Notes under the pieces: generated by a model
Databases searched by the model: none
Told to the model about the DNA's origin: nothing
Seen by the model: the letters and a program-made list of their open reading frames with translations, nothing else
Shown here: one piece after another, positions 46,803 to 55,163 of the stretch
Numbering within the stretch: position 1 is the first letter of the stretch
Layout of the letters: each line of letters begins with the position of its first letter
NCBI RefSeq assembly: GCF_900115135.1
Contig: NZ_FOVK01000002.1
Location: forward strand, 194,512 to 258,511
Length of the DNA: 64,000 bases
Direction: 5' to 3'
DNA from: Proteiniclasticum ruminis
GTDB taxonomy: Bacteria > Bacillota > Clostridia > Clostridiales > Clostridiaceae
Program-made: the position numbers and the translations under genes

Positions 46803-48092
46803 CTATAGGACCACACGTAAAACAAACTCTCCATCTTTTGCAAGAAACTGGCAGTTGCCTCGGAGCTTTTCTGTCACATGGCGGATGCTTCTCGTGCCAA
46901 GACCATGGCCTTCCACCGCAGTACTGGGCATGCCATCTTCCAGTTCCACGGGATTGATGTACGGGTTCTTGATAGAGAGCAGAAGCTTCTCTTCTTTCAT
47001 TTTGAGGCTTAAGGAAATCTGGCGCTCTTCCAGAGGCAGAGCGGATACTGCGTGGATGGCATTTTCCAGTCCGTTGGAGAGGATGGAAGTGAAGTCCACA
47101 TCAGAAAAAGGGAGCTTTTCCGGAAGCTCGATGGTGTGCTTGAACTGGATGCTCTCTTCCCTGATTTTGGATTCATAGGAGGAAAGGATCATATTGACAA
47201 TCTCATTTTCACAGAACTTCATCCGGGCGGTCTTATCGGACAAAGCCATGACTTCTTTTATGTACTCCTTGGCTTTTTCGGGTTCCTCTTGATCAATGAA
47301 GGAAGAGATGCTTGTGAGAAAATGTCTCATGTCATGGCGAAGAAGGGCCACCGCATATTCAGAGCGCTTCATGGATTCGATCTCTTTCTCGAACTGGTCT
47401 CTTTTCATATGCATCAGGTGGGTATGGTGTTCTGCTTCTATTTTTTCTTCATACTCTTTGAAGTAGACCAGGCTGAAGATGAGATAGGCTACGCAGAGTA
47501 CAAAGGGCATGAACTCCAGAATCACAAGAGATCCGCTGTAGAGGAGATCAGTATAGACCGTGGCGGTATAATCAAAGAGGTAGTAGGATACAGGAAGAAT
47601 GCTAAAGATGACGATGGTCTTCCTGGATTTTGTCAAGATGACGGACAGAGTTTCTGCAAAGTACCGGATGATGATGAGCCCGAGGAGCAGTGTGGCTATG
47701 GTGCGGAACCCGTACTCCACATAAAGCTCTCCTGATAAAGCATAGGTCAGAATACCCAGCCATTTACTCAGCTGGCAGCATAGATAGGCTGAAGTGATGG
47801 CGTAGATGCTGTGCAGAACGTTCTTTTTATAATAGAAGACAAAAAAGAGCAGGTTCGGCAGATGGGTGTGAAAAGGGTAGACTCTTTGGGCGCTTCGGAG
47901 CCCTCCATCAAAATAGAACAGAAGCTGTACCACGTTGATGCCAAGGCATAGAAGGGAGAGGATCAGAATGTTCTTTTTTGTGAAGGGGATGCTGAGAATG
48001 GCTGCGGAGACAAAGATGCCAAAGACAAGCAGAGAGCTGGAGTTCAGCATTCCTAGGATAAATTCTAACAATTCATATCCACCATCCTTCAC
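46803..48092 (-). CDS. AgrC-like sensor histidine kinase (GHKL)
   Basis: 429 aa. The N-terminal half has about six or seven spans (LVFGIFVSAAILSIPFTKK onward), and a coiled-coil linker follows. The kinase core has AVALLRHDMRHFLTSI (phospho-His), NGLENAIHAV (N-box) and GHGLGTRSI (G-box). This layout matches AgrC/ComD-type peptide receptors, though a peptide ligand is not proven. GTG 48092 overlaps the regulator's stop by 4 bp (GTGA); earlier in-frame starts lie within that gene. The partner is the LytTR regulator upstream. No agrB or agrD is nearby. Confidence 0.85.
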   Translation of the reverse strand: MKDGGYELLEFILGMLNSSSLLVFGIFVSAAILSIPFTKKNILILSLLCLGINVVQLLFYFDGGLRSAQRVYPFHTHLPNLLFFVFYYKKNVLHSIYAITSAYLCCQLSKWLGILTYALSGELYVEYGFRTIATLLLGLIIIRYFAETLSVILTKSRKTIVIFSILPVSYYLFDYTATVYTDLLYSGSLVILEFMPFVLCVAYLIFSLVYFKEYEEKIEAEHHTHLMHMKRDQFEKEIESMKRSEYAVALLRHDMRHFLTSISSFIDQEEPEKAKEYIKEVMALSDKTARMKFCENEIVNMILSSYESKIREESIQFKHTIELPEKLPFSDVDFTSILSNGLENAIHAVSALPLEERQISLSLKMKEEKLLLSIKNPYINPVELEDGMPSTAVEGHGLGTRSIRHVTEKLRGNCQFLAKDGEFVLRVVL

Positions 48093-48805
48093 TGGTCCTG
48101 AAACATCAGGGTAAAATAGGTATCCTGAAAGGGCTTCCCGTACCCTCTTGCAATGGGAATCTGTCGTCCGGATTTTGTGCTGAGCTCCACACTGCTGAAA
48201 TGCTGGACGTTTTTGAGATTCACCAGATAACTCCTGTGGCACTTAAAGAAGCCTTTGCTGTCCGGAAGTTCTCTTTCAAAAGTATGAAGAGGCTGAAGCA
48301 CCTCCAGACATTCAGAGTTTGAGAGGTAGAAAAGAACCCGCTTGTTCTGGGCTTCCAGGTACTCAATGTCATGGAGATAGATTCTACGGTATCCCCCTGG
48401 GGTTTTCAAAGTGAGGCTGTCGGGCTCTTTATAAAGAAGAGCCATACATTCTTCAAGGACCTGCTGCATCTTATCGTAGGACAGAGGCTTTATGAGGTAA
48501 TCCAGTGCCCGCACGGAATAAGAACTGAGGGCAAACTCTGGAGAAGAGGTGAGAAAGATGATCTTCACAGATTTATCCAGAAGCCTGAGCTCTTTGGCGG
48601 TGTCCATGCCGCTGAGAAGAGGCATCACAATATCCAGGAAAATAATATCGTAGCGTGAGATTCTGTGTTTTGCCAGAAGAGCATCTCCGTGGTCAAAACA
48701 GTCCAGTTCCATGGGGATGCTGGCAGTGCGGGACCATTCTCTCAGGAGCTTTTCCGTGGTTTCCAAGTAGACTGTTTCATCATCACATAGAGCGATTTTA
48801 AGCAT
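48089..48805 (-). CDS. LytTR-family response regulator (AgrA-like)
   Basis: 238 aa. The receiver domain (1-125) has D8-D9 and phospho-acceptor D58 (IIFLDIVMP). The LytTR DNA-binding domain (about 135-238) has RRIYLHDIEYLEAQNKRV and FKCHRSYLVNLKNVQHF. ATG 48805 follows AAAGGAGAG; an upstream in-frame ATG at 48865 overlaps the promoter and is rejected. It is the first gene of the operon with the kinase. Direct repeats just upstream of its -35 box may be its own binding site. Confidence 0.93.
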   Translation of the reverse strand: MLKIALCDDETVYLETTEKLLREWSRTASIPMELDCFDHGDALLAKHRISRYDIIFLDIVMPLLSGMDTAKELRLLDKSVKIIFLTSSPEFALSSYSVRALDYLIKPLSYDKMQQVLEECMALLYKEPDSLTLKTPGGYRRIYLHDIEYLEAQNKRVLFYLSNSECLEVLQPLHTFERELPDSKGFFKCHRSYLVNLKNVQHFSSVELSTKSGRQIPIARGYGKPFQDTYFTLMFQDQ

Positions 48806-48836
48806 CGGAGGCTCTCCTTTTTTTAGAATTGATGAA

Positions 48837-48888
48837 ATCTTAACACATGTAGGCGCCTTTTTCAATTGCTGCAGAGGATGTGCAGAGG
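48837..48888 (-). promoter_or_regulatory. Promoter and direct repeats of the Agr-like operon
   Basis: Minus-strand TTGAAA (plus 48860-48865), 17-bp spacer, TAAGAT (48837-48842). Two direct copies of CCTCTGCA (plus TGCAGAGG at 48870-48877 and 48881-48888) lie one helical turn apart immediately upstream. LytTR proteins bind direct repeats. The rest of 48889-49113 shows no gene with a ribosome site. Confidence 0.55.
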
Positions 48889-49113
48889 CATTGGAAAGAA
48901 AAAACCGTGAAAATCAGCTTGTGATTATAGTGAGAAGCGTCATAGACAAAGATGTTTTCGCCTCTGATGCAGTTCGCGCCGTTTTTGATGCATTTCACGA
49001 AGTGGCGATTTTTAGAAGAGGTTTCTATTTTAAAATAATAACAGGAAGATGTATAGGAGTCGCTGCCTGTATATCATCTTTAAAACAAACCGAAACAAGG
49101 AGAGAATCATCGG

Positions 49114-49484
49114 ATGAGTAGGCAGACAATAAAGAGAGCATTTTTAAGTGCAAGTCTTGGGGCGGTTTTCTGTTTGATTCTTCTTCTGTCAGGGCTTTTC
49201 AAGGAGCCGGTTTTTTCCTGGAGTTTTCCTTCTGAATCTGAAGTGTCAGAAAGTCAGAGGAAGGAAGCAGAGATGGCACCTACAAAAATTCCTGTGGAGC
49301 ATGCCTCATCTTTTGAAGACGCCACCATAGCCCACAGCATCTTGCTCTGGACTACTGGAAACAGCGGTGTGAAATCCTGGGTCTTGCTGGTTTTTTTGTT
49401 TTTGCGAACCTGATCCTTCTTTACCGGGATGACAAGAGGCAGAGGAATCGAAAGAAGAAGAAAATGCAGCAAAGATTTTCATAA
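49114..49484 (+). pseudogene. Small membrane protein gene with a frameshift
   Basis: ATG 49114 follows AAGGAGAG. The first frame gives a signal-anchor (AFLSASLGAVFCLILLLSGL), then an acidic region, and runs to a stop at 49413. From about 49325 the frame shifted by one base reads RHHSPQHLALDYWKQRCEIL, then a membrane helix GLAGFFVFANLILLY and a basic tail ending KKKKMQQRFS, stop 49482-49484. The second reading is far more protein-like. A one-base shift near 49310-49325 would restore a protein of about 123 aa with two spans. It could be a sequencing error, a mutation or programmed frameshifting. Confidence 0.55.
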
Positions 49485-49859
49485 ACTCAGATTCAGTTTC
49501 AGAAAAATATAAATCAAGCGTGATAAATTGCCGGAAGGCTTTTTCTGAAATCGGATAAATCAAACCACGTCCGTTTGTCCTACCGGTCTGGCTGATTTTG
49601 GACACCGAGAAGGGGTCCTCTTTCAGTGCTGATGCAGAGAATTCATGTGAAGCAAGTAAGGAAACGCCTCCTGCCGGAGATGCTGCACATTCGTGCAATT
49701 GTGCAAGCAATCTGGAAGAAGCTTTAGGATCAGGGAAACCTTGTGTAAAGTCTTCGGTCAGGCGTCAGTGATGTACTGCAGAGGAACTTGAAAGCAGCCA
49801 GAGTAAGACAGATGGATCCAGTAGAGTGCACAGGGATTCATCCCTGTAAATCATAGCCC
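49485..49859 (+). other. Unexplained region with a Cys-rich open frame
   Basis: No gene with a start and ribosome site. One plus-strand frame stays open from about 49556 to a TGA near 49768 and contains ENSCEASKETPPAGDAAHSC then a CNCASNLEEAL segment, but it has no ATG, GTG or ribosome site. It may be a decayed gene. Confidence 0.3.
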
Positions 49860-49899
49860 ATGAAGCCCTTCTGAGGAATCGGAAGGGCTTCATGTTTTT
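49860..49899 (+). terminator. Terminator-like hairpin
   Basis: ATGAAGCCCTTC (49860-49871) pairs with GAAGGGCTTCAT (49882-49893), then GTTTTTTG. It would end any transcript from 49114. The following 49900-50146 shows no gene; an imperfect repeat around 49978-50013 (ATGCA/TGCAT arms) is the only structure seen. Confidence 0.8.
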
Positions 49900-50146
49900 T
49901 GTGGGTTTTGTCATGACCTATTCATGCGAAGAGAAGGCAAGGTATGCCGGTTTATGACAGATTCTGTGAATGTTTGTACAGTTATGCAGGAAACGTGCAT
50001 AAAAAACTGTATATGCAATTTTAGTGGTGGGTGATGCCATCGGTGAACCTCGGTATTTTCAGATAATTCCCTAGTATCTATGAGATTTGTTTATGAAAAC
50101 GCTTAAAGATTTAGATATTCCCAATAAATTGCCATTATTGTTTGTA

Positions 50147-50198
50147 ATGAATGAAAATTCACGTAAATGTATATTTATGAAATTTACTGTGCTATAAT
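50147..50198 (+). promoter_or_regulatory. ArgR-like box and promoter of amino-acid ABC importer
   Basis: ATGAATGAAAATTCACG (50147-50163) is close to the Bacillus ARG box CATGAATAAAAATTCAAG. A second weaker half-site TGTATATTTATGA follows. The -10 box TATAAT is at 50193-50198; the -35 (TATATT, 50170-50175) is weak and next to the box. Confidence 0.5.
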
Positions 50199-50246
50199 CA
50201 AAACTGTTCAATCAAAACGTGATGGAAATGAAAGGAAGTATGAAAT

Positions 50247-51059
50247 ATGAAAAAAGCAAAATATGTAGCACTGGCACTTTCTCTATTACTGGTAACAGGC
50301 GTCCTGGCTGGATGCGGAGATAAAAGCACAGGAGAAGGTGAGCAGACTGTTCTTAAAATCGGTACCGATCCGACTTATCCTCCTTTTGAGTTCACCAATG
50401 ACAAGAATGAGCTCATCGGATTTGACATTGATCTGGCCAATGCCCTTGGCGAGAAACTGGGGATGGAAGTGGAATTTGTTCCAACAGCCTTTGATGGCAT
50501 TTTCACCGGCATGAACTCAGGCGCTTATGATGTCATCATGGCTGCTGTGAGCATGACCCCTAAGAGACTGGAGACCATGCTGTTCAGCAAGCCTTACCTT
50601 GCCAATGGACAGGTCATCTTGAACAGAAAAGAAGATGCGGTTCTTTCTTCTCTGGAAGAGCTGAAGGACCTGAATGTGGGTGTTCAGCTGGGCACCACTG
50701 CCGATACTGCTACAGCGAAGTATGCAGAAGAAGTGGGCTTTGAAGTGACCAAGTACGACGAGATCATTCAGACCTTCTCCGCCATGAAAGCGGGACATGT
50801 GGATGCCATTGCTGTGGATTATGCCGTTGCCATCGAGTATGTGGCCAATGAGCCTGAAAGCTACCAGATTTCTCCAGTGATGCTGACCAATGAGCCCATC
50901 GCTGTGGCCATCAAGAAGGACAACACCGAGCTTCAGGAGAAGATCAATGCTGCACTTCTGGAGCTAAAGGAAGAAGGAAAACTGAAAGAGCTTTCTGAGA
51001 AGTGGATGGGTGGAGATTACACCTCCAACATCGATGAAGAGCTCAATGTTGTAGAATAA
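50247..51059 (+). CDS. Polar amino-acid ABC importer, substrate-binding lipoprotein
   Basis: 270 aa. The lipoprotein signal has lipobox LAGC (Cys22). The SBP_bac_3 domain has KIGTDPTYPPFEF, FDIDLANALGEKLGM, WQ-type region FDGIFTGMNSGAYDVIMAA and the AVDYAVAIEYV end. It binds an amino acid at the cell surface; the ArgR-like box upstream suggests a basic amino acid. AGGAAG precedes the ATG. It is the first gene of a three-gene operon. Confidence 0.94.
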   Translation: MKKAKYVALALSLLLVTGVLAGCGDKSTGEGEQTVLKIGTDPTYPPFEFTNDKNELIGFDIDLANALGEKLGMEVEFVPTAFDGIFTGMNSGAYDVIMAAVSMTPKRLETMLFSKPYLANGQVILNRKEDAVLSSLEELKDLNVGVQLGTTADTATAKYAEEVGFEVTKYDEIIQTFSAMKAGHVDAIAVDYAVAIEYVANEPESYQISPVMLTNEPIAVAIKKDNTELQEKINAALLELKEEGKLKELSEKWMGGDYTSNIDEELNVVE

Positions 51060-51088
51060 GTTTATAGATTGGAAGGAGACTTAGTACA

Positions 51089-51748
51089 TTGCTTACACAA
51101 GAACAGGTCCTTGGTATAGTAGAAGGGACACAGAGAACCCTCCTCATTGCAGGAGTTTCGGTCCTCTTTGGGATTCTTCTGGGCATTGTCATCGCGCTTT
51201 TCAAAATTTCCAGGAGCAAGGCTTTAAACGGCCTTGCCTGGTTTTATGTCTGGATTTTTAGAGGAACGCCGATGCTCATGCAGCTTTTTGTTTTTTATTA
51301 TGCACTGCCGCTGTTCACTTATGATGTCTTTGGCGTCAGTTTGAGAATCCCTGCACTTTTGGCAGCCTTCATCGCTTTCTCTTTAAATTCTGCGGCTTAT
51401 CTTTCTGAGATTTTCCGAGGGGCCATCCAGAGCATCGACAAGGGGCAGATGGAAGCGGCGAAGGCTCTGGGCATGTCCTATTATCAGGCCATGTTCAAGA
51501 TCATCATTCCCCAGAGCTACAGAAGACTCATTCCGCCTCTTGGCAATGAGCTCATCACTTTGGTGAAGGACACCTCTCTTGTGGCGTCCATTTCTTTATT
51601 TGATCTTCTACGGACCGTACAGGTCATGAACAACTCATCAGGAGAATGGGTGTACTTCATCTATGCCGGTGTCATCTATCTTTTCGTGACCTCCATCATC
51701 CAGCTGGTCTTTGACAAGCTGGAGAAGAAGTACTCGGTCTATGAATAG
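51089..51748 (+). CDS. Polar amino-acid ABC importer, permease
   Basis: 219 aa, five spans of the HisM/ArtQ type. The N-terminal EQVLGIVEGTQRTLLIAG and the WIFRGTPMLMQLF block are typical. The EAA loop GQMEAAKALGMSYYQAMFKI contacts the ATPase. The start is TTG 51089, 10 bp after GGAAGGAG. It lies between the binding protein and ATPase genes. Confidence 0.94.
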   Translation: MLTQEQVLGIVEGTQRTLLIAGVSVLFGILLGIVIALFKISRSKALNGLAWFYVWIFRGTPMLMQLFVFYYALPLFTYDVFGVSLRIPALLAAFIAFSLNSAAYLSEIFRGAIQSIDKGQMEAAKALGMSYYQAMFKIIIPQSYRRLIPPLGNELITLVKDTSLVASISLFDLLRTVQVMNNSSGEWVYFIYAGVIYLFVTSIIQLVFDKLEKKYSVYE

Positions 51749-51766
51749 GGGAGGAAAGGAAGCGCT

Positions 51767-52519
51767 ATGATTAAACTAAAAAATGTACATAAGTCTTTCG
51801 GGGACCTGGAGGTTTTGAAGGGCATCAATCTGACGGTGGAAGAAGGAGAAGTGGTTTGCATCATCGGTCCTTCCGGATCCGGCAAAAGCACCATGCTCCG
51901 CTGCATGAACCAGCTGGAGACCATCACATCCGGGAAGGTGTTCATCGGATTCAATCTCATCAGCCATATGGAGGAAGGGGAGGATCTTCTGAAGCTTTCC
52001 GAAAAAGAAGCGTCAAAGCTTCGCACAAACCTTGGTATGGTGTTCCAGAGGTTCAATCTTTTCCCGCACCTCACGGTGCTTCAGAACCTCACCATCGCTC
52101 CCGCTCTTGTAAAAGGTCTTTCGGAGAAAGATCTGGTGAGGAAGGCGGAAGACCTTCTTAGAAGTGTCGGTCTCTATGAGAAGAAGGATGAGTATCCCAA
52201 TAAGCTCTCAGGCGGTCAGCAGCAGAGAGTGGCCATCGCCAGAGCTCTGGCCATGGATCCCACCATCATGCTCTTTGATGAGCCCACTTCCGCTTTAGAT
52301 CCTGAACTTGTGGGAGAAGTGCTGGAAGTTATGAAGAAGCTGGCAGAAGGGGGCATGACCATGGTGGTGGTCACCCACGAAATGGGCTTTGCCAGAGAAG
52401 TGGCATCCAGAGTCATCTTCATGGATGAAGGCCAGATTGTGGAAGAAGGCACACCAGAGGAGATTTTTGACCATCCGAAGATGGACAGAACCAAAGCGTT
52501 CCTCAATAAAGTGTTATAA
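51767..52519 (+). CDS. Polar amino-acid ABC importer, ATPase
   Basis: 250 aa GlnQ/ArtP-type ATPase. Walker [15 protein letters not shown]-loop [15 protein letters not shown], signature [15 protein letters not shown], Walker [18 protein letters not shown]-switch [25 protein letters not shown] precedes the ATG. It is the last gene of the operon. The Q-loop residue context (QRFNLFPH) is the usual one for this family. Confidence 0.96.
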   Translation: MIKLKNVHKSFGDLEVLKGINLTVEEGEVVCIIGPSGSGKSTMLRCMNQLETITSGKVFIGFNLISHMEEGEDLLKLSEKEASKLRTNLGMVFQRFNLFPHLTVLQNLTIAPALVKGLSEKDLVRKAEDLLRSVGLYEKKDEYPNKLSGGQQQRVAIARALAMDPTIMLFDEPTSALDPELVGEVLEVMKKLAEGGMTMVVVTHEMGFAREVASRVIFMDEGQIVEEGTPEEIFDHPKMDRTKAFLNKVL

Positions 52520-52532
52520 AGCATTACAGTAG

Positions 52533-52584
52533 AAGAAGCGGATGTTTCCAAAGTGATTTTGGAAGAATTCCGCTTCTTTTTTTC
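52533..52584 (+). terminator. Terminator of amino-acid importer operon
   Basis: AGAAGCGGA (52534-52542) pairs with TCCGCTTCT (52569-52577), inner pairing CCAAA/TTTGG, T7 tail. Confidence 0.85.
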
Positions 52585-52657
52585 TTTCCGTTCAGGCTGA
52601 ATCTGTTATAGTAAAAATAAGAATGTATTAGAATAACGAAAAAATTGGGAGGCAAAT

Positions 52658-53386
52658 ATGAAAGTAACAGTGCTGGGAAACAGTTCTACCACCGTCACGC
52701 CGGGAGGAGCCTGCTCTTCGTATCTTCTGGAATCCGATGGAAAGAAAATACTCCTTGATGCAGGAAATGGAAGTCTATTCAACTTGAAGAAGATCCTTTC
52801 TTTGGAAGAGGTTGATATCATTGTTCTCACTCACCACCATTTTGACCATATATCTGATCTTTTTCTCTTCCGGTATGAAAGAGAAGCTCTAAAGTATATG
52901 GGGCAAGAGATAAAGCCCATTCCCTTATACACCCCAAAGATGGAGCCTTGGCTATTGGAGAAGCTGGAAAAAAATCATCTTTTTGAGTTATATTTTGTGG
53001 AGAGTGAAAAGACAGTGGAGATTTTTGGCATGAAGGTTTCTTTCATTCCTGTGGAACATCTCATTGAGACCTATGCCCTTCGGGTTGAGAAAGATGGGAA
53101 AGTCTTCACCTATTCTGCTGATACAGGCATGTGTGAGGGGATCTTGAAAGCTGCAGAGGATGCGGATCTATTTCTATGTGAGGCTACTTATGTAAGCAAG
53201 GAGCCCTACCGGATGAAGCATCATCTCCATGGGAAAGAAGCGGGGGAGATTGCAAAGACTTCTCGTGTGAAGAAGCTGCTTCTGACCCATCTGCCGGAGA
53301 AGGAAGTGGATATTCTTCTTTCGGAAGCAAAGGAGATCCATGAGGATACGGAGATTTCAGAGATTCTAAAAAGTTATGAAGTCTAA
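52658..53386 (+). CDS. MBL-fold hydrolase (YhfI/RNase Z-like)
   Basis: 242 aa. It has the metal motif LTHHHFDHISDL (HxHxDH, about 60-65), a third His in IPVEHLIET, FTYSADTGMCEG with a ligand Asp and the LLLTHLPEK end. It is close to the Bacillus YhfI group of ElaC/RNase Z-like proteins without known substrate. GGGAGG precedes the ATG. Monocistronic. Confidence 0.85.
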   Translation: MKVTVLGNSSTTVTPGGACSSYLLESDGKKILLDAGNGSLFNLKKILSLEEVDIIVLTHHHFDHISDLFLFRYEREALKYMGQEIKPIPLYTPKMEPWLLEKLEKNHLFELYFVESEKTVEIFGMKVSFIPVEHLIETYALRVEKDGKVFTYSADTGMCEGILKAAEDADLFLCEATYVSKEPYRMKHHLHGKEAGEIAKTSRVKKLLLTHLPEKEVDILLSEAKEIHEDTEISEILKSYEV

Positions 53387-53411
53387 TGTAAGTATTCATA
53401 AAAGAGCATAA

Positions 53412-53456
53412 GAATACCCTGGCAAAAAGAAAGATGTTCTCTTTGCCAGGGTATAG
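53412..53456. terminator. Hairpin between convergent genes
   Basis: ATACCCTGGCAAA pairs with TTTGCCAGGGTAT with a short A/T extension. It lacks a long T run but is positioned as a shared terminator. Confidence 0.65.
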
Positions 53457-53457
53457 T

Positions 53458-54402
53458 CTAATCCACTTTATATTCTGAGGTTTCTTTCTCGTCTGATTCC
53501 TCTTTGGCTTTTTCTTCAAGAAGCTTGGCTTCCTCTTCCCGCCTCTTTTTCTCTTCTTCCAGAGATTCCAGCGTGAGGTTTTTTTCTGCCATTTCTTTTT
53601 TTAAAGCGTCAAACTTCTCTTCGATGTCTTCCTTGGTGATGATGGACAGGAAGGACATTTTCAGTCTCAGGGCACGCTTCAGGGCATCATGGGCACCCAG
53701 ATAGTCTCCTTTTTTCTGGAGAATCTGCCCATAGTAGTAATGGGCTTCTGGGAACTTGATGTAGTCGATGGCCTTTTCATAGAGGGCTTCCGCCTTCTCC
53801 AGGTCTCCCAGGAAGAAGTAGGACTGGGCGAGGTTGTCTGTGATGACATAGTCGTCCTTATTGTACTCATAGGCTTCTTTATTGAAGGACAGGGCTTTTT
53901 CGTAGTCCCCTGACGCGATGTAGAGGTAACCGAGGATCTCATACATGATGGAGTTTTTATAGTCCTCTTTGATCCCTTCTACAATGTCAATGGCCTTAGG
54001 GAGATTTCCTTTTTTCCACTCGAGTATGGCCATGTTGAGAATGTTGTTGTAGCGGAACCTGGGGTCTCTCATCTTGGAGTTCTCCGCTTCTACCAGATAC
54101 TTTTCTGCTTCTGTGAGGTTTCCTTCCCGAAGAAGGATGTAACCAAAGCTGGACTTGATATAGGGCTTGGCAAAAGGATGCTTCACGGCTTTCTTAAAAT
54201 AGGTCATGGCCATATCGGTGTTTCCGGCGTTATAGGCTCTACTTCCTTTGGTGGCCTGAAGGGTCGGGAAGTTTCTATACACCGTAAAGAGAAGATACGC
54301 GCCAATGAGCAGATTTGCCGGCGTGGAGTATCCGCTGTAAATCAGGATAAATATTCCTGCAATGGCCAGGAGATCTAAAATGGGGAGATTTCTTGTTTTC
54401 AT
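53458..54402 (-). CDS. Membrane-anchored TPR protein
   Basis: 314 aa. Two N-terminal spans (about 8-45; LPILDLLAIAGIFILIYSGY and ANLLIGAYLLFTVY) are followed by about five tetratricopeptide repeats (AMTYFKKAVKHPFAKP, LTEAEKYLVEAE, YEKALSFNKEAYEY, LEKAEALYEKAIDY, YLGAHDALKRALRL). A charged coiled coil makes the C-terminus. It is probably a cytosolic scaffold at the membrane, partners unknown. ATG 54402 lies 7 bp after GAGG; an ATG two codons earlier overlaps that site. Confidence 0.85.
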   Translation of the reverse strand: MKTRNLPILDLLAIAGIFILIYSGYSTPANLLIGAYLLFTVYRNFPTLQATKGSRAYNAGNTDMAMTYFKKAVKHPFAKPYIKSSFGYILLREGNLTEAEKYLVEAENSKMRDPRFRYNNILNMAILEWKKGNLPKAIDIVEGIKEDYKNSIMYEILGYLYIASGDYEKALSFNKEAYEYNKDDYVITDNLAQSYFFLGDLEKAEALYEKAIDYIKFPEAHYYYGQILQKKGDYLGAHDALKRALRLKMSFLSIITKEDIEEKFDALKKEMAEKNLTLESLEEEKKRREEEAKLLEEKAKEESDEKETSEYKVD

Positions 54403-54608
54403 CGTCATTTCCTCAACTTCAATTTACTTTCTTTTCTTTAAAATCATAACATGAATCGGACTATATTTGAACAGGGAAGCTTTATAGAAGATTATTACAC
54501 AATAGGGTTATAGAAAGCTTAATTTCTTTCAAGATACCTGTGCTATAGTGAAAAGAAGAACGTCTATTGAAGTGTAAGGATAAAATTCAAGTGATAGGGG
54601 GGACGGTT

Positions 54609-55163
54609 TTGGAAGACAAGAGAATCATCGATCTGTTTTTCAGAAGATCAGAAGAGGCCATTAAAGAGCTGACGCTAAAATACTCTGCTCATCTGAGATG
54701 GATCGGCAGGAACATCCTCAATGATGCGAGGGAGACGGAAGAATGTGAAAATGACACCTATCTCAAAACCTGGAACAGTATTCCACCGGAAAGGCCTGAG
54801 TTTCTCAAAGCCTATGTGAGCAGGATCATGAGAAATCTGGCCCTCGACCGGTACCGGAAAAGCAGGGCACTAAAAAGAAATGTGGAGTTGGATGTGCTTC
54901 ACAGTGAGCTTCTGGAGACTATTCCAGACAGTAAAGGGGATTTTAAAGCCGAAGACCAGGAGATCCTACAAGCAATCCATACGTTTCTTGGAAGTCTTGA
55001 TGAAAATCTGCGAACGCTCTTTGTAAGGCGGTACTTCTATGGGGAAAGCGTTAAAAGTCTTTCAGTAAAAATGGGGATCAAAGAAAGCGCTGCGGCTACG
55101 AAGCTCTGGCGCTTAAGATCTCAGCTGAAAGAAACGCTTGAGAGGGAGGAGGTTTTCTTATGA
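54609..55163 (+). CDS. ECF-type RNA polymerase sigma factor
   Basis: 184 aa. Region 2 (about 10-80; ARETEECENDTYLKTWNSIP, YVSRIMRNLALDRYRKSRA) and region 4 (about 115-175; LRTLFVRRYFYGESVKSLSV, SAAATKLWRLRSQLK). The start is TTG 54609 after AGGGGGGA; an in-frame ATG at 54567 is upstream of that site. It overlaps the next gene by 4 bp (ATGA), a typical sigma/anti-sigma pair. Confidence 0.92.
   Translation: MEDKRIIDLFFRRSEEAIKELTLKYSAHLRWIGRNILNDARETEECENDTYLKTWNSIPPERPEFLKAYVSRIMRNLALDRYRKSRALKRNVELDVLHSELLETIPDSKGDFKAEDQEILQAIHTFLGSLDENLRTLFVRRYFYGESVKSLSVKMGIKESAAATKLWRLRSQLKETLEREEVFL

Noticed and set aside
47052-47735. 227-codon plus-strand frame opposite the Agr-like kinase
   Set aside because: It is antisense to the kinase domain with its clear H, N and G boxes.
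48891-49121. 76-codon plus-strand frame upstream of the frameshifted gene
   Set aside because: TTG start without a proper ribosome site, and it overlaps the operator repeats of the other strand only by chance; no protein family was recognised.
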